From: an uncultured Prevotella sp.
GTDB taxonomy: Bacteria; Bacteroidota; Bacteroidia; Bacteroidales; Bacteroidaceae
Direction of reading: 5' to 3'
Assembly (NCBI RefSeq): GCF_900549175.1
Contig: NZ_URNN01000130.1
Location: forward strand, 1 to 9,436
Length of the DNA: 9,436 bases
The position numbers and the translations under genes were made by a program. This document shows, one piece after another, positions 5,514 through 9,436 of the stretch. The notes under the pieces are model-generated. The model saw nothing but the letters and a program-made list of their open reading frames with translations, was not told the origin of the DNA and searched no databases. Position 1 is the first letter of the stretch. Each line of letters opens with the position of its first letter.

Positions 5514-6597
5514 TTTTGCTTCCGAAAAACTCCGTCAGCTTCTTCACCGCCGCGTCGACATATTCCGGCACATGGTATGTCTTGATGTGCGTGGCGCCGG
5601 GAATGAGGAACAGCTCCTTGTCGGCGGTGCCCGTGGCGCGGCTGAAGCACTGCTCGGTCATGTAGAACGTGTCGGCCTGGCTGCCCGCAATCATCAGCAG
5701 GGGGCGGTCGATGAGGTACATGTTGGCCGAGGCGTCGAAGGCCATCAGCTCCACGAGGCTGCTCTTGGTGTAGCGGAAGGTGGAGTTGGGGTGTGCGTGG
5801 CTCTGGAGATAATACTCATAGCCGTCGCGGTAGAGGTCGAAGGGCAGCTGTGCGGCTTGCTCGGGCGTAACGCCGCTCATGTCGCCGACGTATTCGGGCT
5901 GTCCGCCCTCGGCCTCACGCTGGCGCGCGGCACATGCATCGGCGAGACGCTCCTGCACGCTGGCCGTCTGGGAGTCGAGGAAACCGTTGCGGCGCACCAG
6001 TCCGGTGTTGAACATGCTGAGCGTGGCCACGGCACGGAAGCGCTTGTCGGTCTGCGCCGCCTTCAGCGTGTAGCCGCCACCGCCGCAGATGCCCAGTATG
6101 CCGAGGCGCGCTGCGTCCACGCCGGGATATTGCGCGAGGATGTCGGCAGCGCGGCGTATGTCCTCGATGCGGCTGGCTGGCTTGTCGATGTTGCGCGGCT
6201 CGCCGCCGCTGGCACCCTGATAGGCAGCGTCGAAGGCGAGGCAGATGTATCCCTGTTCGGCCATGCGCTGGCTGTACAGTCCGGCCACCTGCTCCTTTAC
6301 TCCGCCGTTGGGATGGGCCACGACGAGGGCGGGATATTTCCTTGCCGGGTCGTATCCGGCGGGCGTGTAGACGTTGGTCGCAATACTGATGCCGCCGAGG
6401 TCGTAGACGATGGGACGGATGTTTACCTTGCCCGGCTCGTTGGCGGTGATGGCTCCGCGGTAGACCAGTCCCCACGGATTGCCGTTGTGGCTCTTCACGG
6501 ATGTGTTCTCCGCGAACGGCGCCGGCTGTGCGTCTGCTGTGCCGCCGCCGATGAGTGCGGCTAAGCATAGAATGATAGCAAATGTTTTCTTCATCAT
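5509..6597 (-). CDS. Exported alpha/beta hydrolase, dienelactone-hydrolase-like, Cys nucleophile
   Basis: The protein has 362 residues. The signal peptide is residues 1-23 (MMKK start, ends ADA before QPAP), so it should act in the periplasm. The alpha/beta-hydrolase core follows: strand YPALVVAHPNGG (88-99, oxyanion region), LAFDAAYQGASGGEP (120-134), nucleophile elbow GILGICGGGGY (166-176) with Cys171 in place of Ser, acid Asp309 in AGSQADTFY, and His337 in IPGATHIKTYH. The GxCxGG elbow is the dienelactone-hydrolase arrangement. It probably cleaves an ester, lactone or other acyl substrate; the exact one is not evident. It lies 111 bp after yqhD on the same strand, with no TAnnTTTG box of its own in the gap, so co-transcription with yqhD is likely. 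ATG at 6594 is an equally good start. Confidence 0.9.
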   Translation of the reverse strand: MMKKTFAIILCLAALIGGGTADAQPAPFAENTSVKSHNGNPWGLVYRGAITANEPGKVNIRPIVYDLGGISIATNVYTPAGYDPARKYPALVVAHPNGGVKEQVAGLYSQRMAEQGYICLAFDAAYQGASGGEPRNIDKPASRIEDIRRAADILAQYPGVDAARLGILGICGGGGYTLKAAQTDKRFRAVATLSMFNTGLVRRNGFLDSQTASVQERLADACAARQREAEGGQPEYVGDMSGVTPEQAAQLPFDLYRDGYEYYLQSHAHPNSTFRYTKSSLVELMAFDASANMYLIDRPLLMIAGSQADTFYMTEQCFSRATGTADKELFLIPGATHIKTYHVPEYVDAAVKKLTEFFGSKM

Positions 6598-6644
6598 TGT
6601 ATATTTTGATTAAGTAGTTGTCTGTTTCTGAGGGTTCTGTTTAC

Positions 6645-6706
6645 TTGGAGCTCTCTGAGAACTCTGAGCCCTCCGAGAACTCCAACTGATCTGAGCCCTC
6701 CGAGAG
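6645..6706. repeat. 18-bp tandem repeats directly after the yqhD stop
   Basis: CTGAGCCCTCCGAGA occurs exactly twice (6664-6678, 6691-6705), and a third, diverged copy (CTCTCTGAGAACT) lies at 6651-6663. Read on the minus strand the unit is 18 bp with one 9-bp insertion in the copy nearest yqhD. The array begins 2-3 bp beyond the yqhD stop codon (6709-6711) and fills half of the yqhD-hydrolase spacer, so it should be within the transcript. GC content is much higher than in the other arrays. Confidence 0.8.
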
Positions 6707-6708
6707 AA

Positions 6709-7863
6709 TTACATACAGCTCCGCAAAATCCCGAATATCTCGTCGCGCGACATCTGCCGGCAGCAGCCGGGCGTGATGAAGCAGGTGTCGGCCGCGGCGC
6801 GCAGCACCGTCTCGTCCGTTATTCCCATCTCGCTCCAGCGTGTGGGCAGTCCTGTCTCGCGGATGAACGCTTCGAGGGCGTCGATGCCCAGCGCGGCCGT
6901 CTCGCGCGGTGTAGCTCCACGCACGCCCCACACCGCCTCGGCCATGCGCGCCAGCTTCTCCGTGCCGTCGTCAAGCAGATGGCGGTAGAGCGGCGGATGG
7001 ATTACGGCCAAGCCGCGGCCGTGGTTGCAGTCGGTGTATGCGCCCACGGCATGCTCTATCATGTGGCACTGGAAGTCGGTCTGCTTGCCGAGCTTCAACA
7101 TTCCGTTCTCGGCCATGGCCGACGCCCACATCAGTTCGCCGCGGGCAAAGTCGTCGTCAGGGTCGGCTATCAGCGCGCGCAGGTTTCTGACGACGTTGCG
7201 CATCACCGCCTCGTTTATCTCGTCGGAGAGGTTCGTCGTCTGCGGACGGCCCATGTACGTCTCCATGCAGTGGGAGAGCGTGTCGAACGCGCCGCTTACG
7301 ACCTGCGCCATCGGCAGCGTCTTCGTCAGGTCGCTGTCAAGCACGGCGAAGGAATGGTATGCGCCGAACAGCGGCTGCTTCAGCTTCTTCTCCTCGTGGG
7401 TGATCACGGCGCCGTTGTTCTGCTCCGCGCCCGTGCCCGATGCCGTGACTACGGCTCCCATAGGCACGAAGTCCGTCGGCAGACGGTGGTCGGTGTACCA
7501 TGTGTCCCATACGTCCTCATCCATCCGCGCCTGTGCCGACACAATCTTGCAGCAGTCGATGACCGAGCCGCCGCCCACGGCGAGTATGAAGTCGATGTCG
7601 TTATCGCGGACAATCCGCGCGCCTTCCTGCACCTTGGCGTACGTCGGGTTGGGCATTATGCCGCCGAAGTCGGTCACCTGCTTGCCGCACTCGTCGAGCC
7701 ACGACCGTATTCTGTCATAAAGTCCCGTGCGCTTCAGCGAGCCGCCGCCGTAGGCCAGCAGCACGCGCGTGCCCACGCTCTTCATCTCGCTGCGTATCGC
7801 CTCCCCGGCGCATCCCTTGCCGAAATGCTGGCGGACGGGATAGTGGTAATCAAATGTGTTCAT
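6709..7863 (-). CDS. yqhD: YqhD-type iron/zinc-containing alcohol dehydrogenase (NADPH aldehyde reductase)
   Basis: The protein has 384 residues, normal for the group III metal-dependent alcohol dehydrogenases. It follows E. coli YqhD closely by eye, starting with MNTF...PVRQHFGKG. Nucleotide-binding motifs are YGGGSLKRTG (38-47) and AVGGGSVID (95-103), and ASGTGAEQNNGAVI is at 141-154. The metal ligands of YqhD all fall at the same numbers: Asp194, His198, His267, His281. The expected reaction is NADPH-dependent reduction of short-chain or reactive aldehydes to alcohols in the cytoplasm. The start is set at 7863 by this alignment; an in-frame ATG at 7905 would add 14 polar residues encoded partly by the leader repeat. 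It is divergent from an AraC regulator, as yqhD is from yqhC in E. coli. The hydrolase follows downstream. Orthology is inferred from memory of YqhD, not a search. Confidence 0.93.
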   Translation of the reverse strand: MNTFDYHYPVRQHFGKGCAGEAIRSEMKSVGTRVLLAYGGGSLKRTGLYDRIRSWLDECGKQVTDFGGIMPNPTYAKVQEGARIVRDNDIDFILAVGGGSVIDCCKIVSAQARMDEDVWDTWYTDHRLPTDFVPMGAVVTASGTGAEQNNGAVITHEEKKLKQPLFGAYHSFAVLDSDLTKTLPMAQVVSGAFDTLSHCMETYMGRPQTTNLSDEINEAVMRNVVRNLRALIADPDDDFARGELMWASAMAENGMLKLGKQTDFQCHMIEHAVGAYTDCNHGRGLAVIHPPLYRHLLDDGTEKLARMAEAVWGVRGATPRETAALGIDALEAFIRETGLPTRWSEMGITDETVLRAAADTCFITPGCCRQMSRDEIFGILRSCM

Positions 7864-7893
7864 TGTCCTTGTATGTTTGTTTTGTCCTTTTGT

Positions 7894-7971
7894 TTGTCCC
7901 GACAAGTTTATTGTTTATATTGTCCTGACGGGTTTATTATTTATATTGTCTTGACATGTTTATCCGGATGC
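7894..7971. repeat. 26-bp tandem repeat in the yqhD leader, three units
   Basis: Units begin at 7894, 7920 and 7946, an exact 26-bp period. The unit starts TTGTCC(C/T)GAC and ends in TTTATA, and the third copy is diverged. It lies between the predicted yqhD -7 box (7971-7978) and its start codon, so it should be transcribed as 5' leader. On the minus strand each unit carries GGACAA or AGACAA, and two further GGACAA copies occur near the start codon, one at the usual position for AAGGACA before ATG. Confidence 0.88.
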
Positions 7972-8040
7972 AAAATTATCCCGTTTACGCCGGAAAACGC
8001 TTATCCAAATTACGGATTGACATATAACTTTTACGGATTG
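7969..8040 (-). promoter_or_regulatory. yqhD promoter and twin TTACGGAT operator (copy B), shared with AraC-2
   Basis: The minus strand has TAATTTTG (plus 7971-7978), a TAnnTTTG -7 box for yqhD without a -33 match. Direct half-sites TTACGGAT lie at 8010-8017 and 8031-8038, 21 bp apart, after TTATCCAAA. Block, order and spacing equal copy A at 3002-3071. The same pair lies 37 bp above the -7 box of AraC-2 on the plus strand, so one operator could serve both divergent genes. Confidence 0.78.
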
Positions 8041-8074
8041 GCCGGAATTATCAGGAAAAATATTATTTTTGCAG

Positions 8075-8082
8075 TATCTTTG
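8075..8082 (+). promoter_or_regulatory. -7 box of AraC-2
   Basis: TATCTTTG matches TAnnTTTG and lies 22 bp before the ATG at 8105. No TTTG -33 element stands at the right distance. The distal operator half-site (8031-8038) ends about 12 bp above the expected -33 position, compatible with autoregulation. Confidence 0.65.
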
Positions 8083-8104
8083 CAAACTAAAGACAACCTA
8101 TTCT

Positions 8105-9007
8105 ATGGACAAGATTGTTAACATCGAAACAGTGAGCGACTATGATGCGTATTGGGGACTGCCCAGCCGCCATCCGCTTGTGAACGTGCTTGAAGGCTCG
8201 CAGGTGACGCAGCCGATACCGAACTGCCGCAAGAACATCGGCCTGTATGTCATATTCCTGAAGGACGTGAGGTGCGCCGACTATCTGAAATACGGCCGCA
8301 GCGAGTACGACTATCAGTAGAACACCCTCGTGTTCGTGTCTCCCGGACAGGTGTTCGGCTATCCTGCCGACGGCTCCACATATCAGGCCAAGGGCTGGTG
8401 CCTCTATTTCAGTCCCGAACTGCTGCGCGGAACGCCGCTCGGCCGCCACATCAAGGACTACACGTTCTTCTCGTACGACGTGAGCGAGGCCCTCCACCTG
8501 TCGCTTCAGGAGCGCGAGACCATCATCGACTGTCTGCGCAAGATTGACGACGAGATAAGGAACGGCACAGACCGCCACAGCAACACCATCATCGCCTCGG
8601 CCATCGAGCTGTTCCTCAACTACTGCAACCGCTTCTACGACCGCCAGTTCGTCACGCGCAAGCGGGCGAACAAGGACATCCTCACACGCTTCGAGGCGCT
8701 GCTCGACGGCTATTTCGTGTCGGACAATCCCAAGCGCCTCGGCACGCCCACCGTGGCATGGTGTGCCGACCAGCTGCATCTCTCGTCCAACTACTTCGGC
8801 GACCTGATAAAGAAGGAGACCGGCCGCTCGGCGCAGGAATACATCCAGCAGAGGACGATGAATGTGGCCAAGGAGCTGCTCACGCAGACCGGCAAGAGCA
8901 TCAGTGAGATATCCTACTGCCTCGGCTATCAGTATCCGCAGTATTTCAGCCGCGCGTTCAAGAAGGCAATGGGCATGACGCCGAATGAGTATAGGATAGG
9001 GGAGTAG
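8105..9007 (+). pseudogene. AraC-family regulator (AraC-2) interrupted by in-frame TAG; YqhC-like position
   Basis: From ATG 8105 the frame is 300 codons, a normal AraC length, but codon 72 (8318-8320) is TAG. The sequence on each side reads on in the same frame without a shift: YLKYGRSEYDYQ, stop, then NTLVFVSPGQVFGYPADG, which is one continuous cupin sensor region. The C-terminal half has the usual two HTH units: about 216-240 (TVAWCADQLHLSSNYFGDLI) and about 258-293 (SISEISYCLGYQYPQYFSRA, then MGMTPNEYR). One G-to-T change from GAG would explain the stop. The domain could still be made from GTG 8330, 9 bp past the TAG, lacking part of the sensor. TAG is the true stop of three intact-looking frames here (658, 4258, 9005), so recoding is unlikely. 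Divergent from yqhD, with the shared operator between. The call as a pseudogene depends on the base being right. Confidence 0.8.
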
Positions 9008-9024
9008 AGCGTTACACGAGCCAA

Positions 9025-9118
9025 GTAACATATCAATAGATGTCTGATAGAATTTATGCTGTGTCTTTTAAAGAAAGGGCAAAAGCATAGGCTTTCAGCC
9101 CGATACTTGATATGTGAC
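9025..9118. repeat. Nested inverted repeat downstream of AraC-2
   Basis: Outer arms GTAACATATCAA (9025-9036) and TTGATATGTGAC (9107-9118) pair at 11 of 12 positions. Inside is a second hairpin: GGGC (9077-9080) with GCCC (9098-9101) and AAAGC/GCTTT (9082-9086, 9091-9095) around the loop ATAG. It starts 18 bp after the AraC-2 stop. There is no T-run after either stem. It could be a 3' end structure, a small RNA or a short non-autonomous element with terminal inverted repeats; no target duplication is visible. Confidence 0.7.
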
Positions 9119-9143
9119 ATGTCTCTCCAAATGTCGGATGAAC

Positions 9144-9284
9144 CGTTTTTTCTGTCTCTCTGTTTAAAATCATCATTCTTTCTGTCGGCTAACAATATGT
9201 CTTTATTTCCATATCCCAATATGTTTTTATGTCGTTCTGTCTAAAAACATATGTCTTTCTGTCCCCAAAATATGTCTTTCTGTT
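9144..9284. repeat. Degenerate ~22-bp tandem array downstream of AraC-2
   Basis: About six copies of a unit with consensus ATGTCTTTCTGTC plus an A-rich tail. The clearest are 9251-9271 and 9272 onward, sharing ATATGTCTTTCTGT; older copies near 9152, 9174, 9197 and 9229 are decayed, with steps of 21 to 32 bp. On the minus strand a 21-bp unit would read Asp-Arg-Lys-Thr-Tyr-Phe-Gly. Beyond it, 9285-9436 holds no gene or clear repeat that I can support. Confidence 0.7.
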
Positions 9285-9436
9285 AAGATAATTCCCAAAA
9301 TTTAACATTTCTTTTTTCTCGAAATAGAATGGCGGAAATGCCTTTTTTGCCTTGTTGTCACCCCATTTCTATGCCATTGGTTTGCCTTTAGGCCCTCCTT
9401 ACACTCCGTTTACGGCGTAGTTGCGTTGCGGTTACG

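Noticed and set aside
5332..6564. 410-codon plus-strand open frame
   Set aside because: It is the antisense shadow of the exported hydrolase, caused by GC-rich codon use. The opposite strand has a signal peptide and a full catalytic triad.
6979..8121. 380-codon plus-strand open frame
   Set aside because: It is antisense to yqhD, whose metal ligands and nucleotide motifs are intact. Its translation is Arg/His/Val-rich with no family resemblance.
8318..8320. TAG recoded as an amino acid (stop-codon reassignment)
   Set aside because: TAG ends the flavodoxin at 658, AraC-1 at 4258 and AraC-2 itself at 9005, all at natural family ends, so TAG is an ordinary stop here. No selenocysteine- or pyrrolysine-type context is seen.
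8087..9031. 314-codon minus-strand open frame opposite AraC-2
   Set aside because: The plus strand shows an unmistakable double HTH. The antisense frame is open only through codon composition.
9056..9244. 62-codon plus-strand frame near the end
   Set aside because: It spans the nested inverted repeat and the tandem array, with no recognisable domain or initiation context.

Overview
The window looks like a chromosomal segment of a Bacteroidales bacterium, most like a GC-rich Prevotella-type genome. Three things point there. Consensus Bacteroidetes -7 boxes (TAnnTTTG) sit upstream of most genes. Lipoproteins carry a Bacteroidetes signal, one with an acidic surface-export tail after the lipid Cys. 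The protein families (exported flavodoxin, exported CMD protein, YqhD-type dehydrogenase, two-cluster ferredoxin, AraC regulators) are common in the group. Coding DNA is visibly GC-rich and most spacers are AT-rich. The species assignment is inference.

Layout. 1-227: AT-rich spacer with a perfect 21-bp inverted repeat. 228-653 (+): one-domain EamA transporter, convergent with 658-2977 (-). That block is a three-gene unit transcribed CMD protein, lipoprotein flavodoxin, membrane-targeted flavodoxin. 3079-3285 (-): two-cluster ferredoxin. 3424-3978 (-): small Ig-like lipoprotein. 4052-4200: 21/22-bp tandem array. 4258-5118 (-): AraC regulator (AraC-1). 5119-5508: spacer with a possible gene remnant, a long hairpin and 15-bp repeats. 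5509-7863 (-): YqhD-type aldehyde/alcohol dehydrogenase followed by an exported Cys-nucleophile alpha/beta hydrolase. 8105-9007 (+): second AraC regulator (AraC-2), divergent from yqhD and interrupted by an in-frame TAG. 9008-9436: no convincing gene, but a nested inverted repeat and another ~22-bp array.

How it fits together. The best signal is a 70-bp block that aligns without gaps upstream of the CMD/flavodoxin unit (3002-3071) and upstream of yqhD (7969-8038). Each copy has a TAnnTTTG -7 box and two direct TTACGGAT half-sites exactly 21 bp apart, the geometry expected of an AraC-family operator. The second copy also lies in front of AraC-2. This suggests one regulon: AraC-2 (or a paralogue) controlling a cytoplasmic NADPH aldehyde reductase, an exported hydrolase, an exported CMD protein and two exported flavodoxins. 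The plan resembles the E. coli YqhC-YqhD aldehyde response, with an added envelope redox branch. The amber codon in AraC-2 raises the question of who runs the regulon in this strain.

A second theme is the spacers. Short-period degenerate tandem arrays (15, 18, 21/22 and ~22 bp) follow the stop codons of the hydrolase, yqhD, AraC-1 and AraC-2, and a 26-bp array lies inside the yqhD leader.
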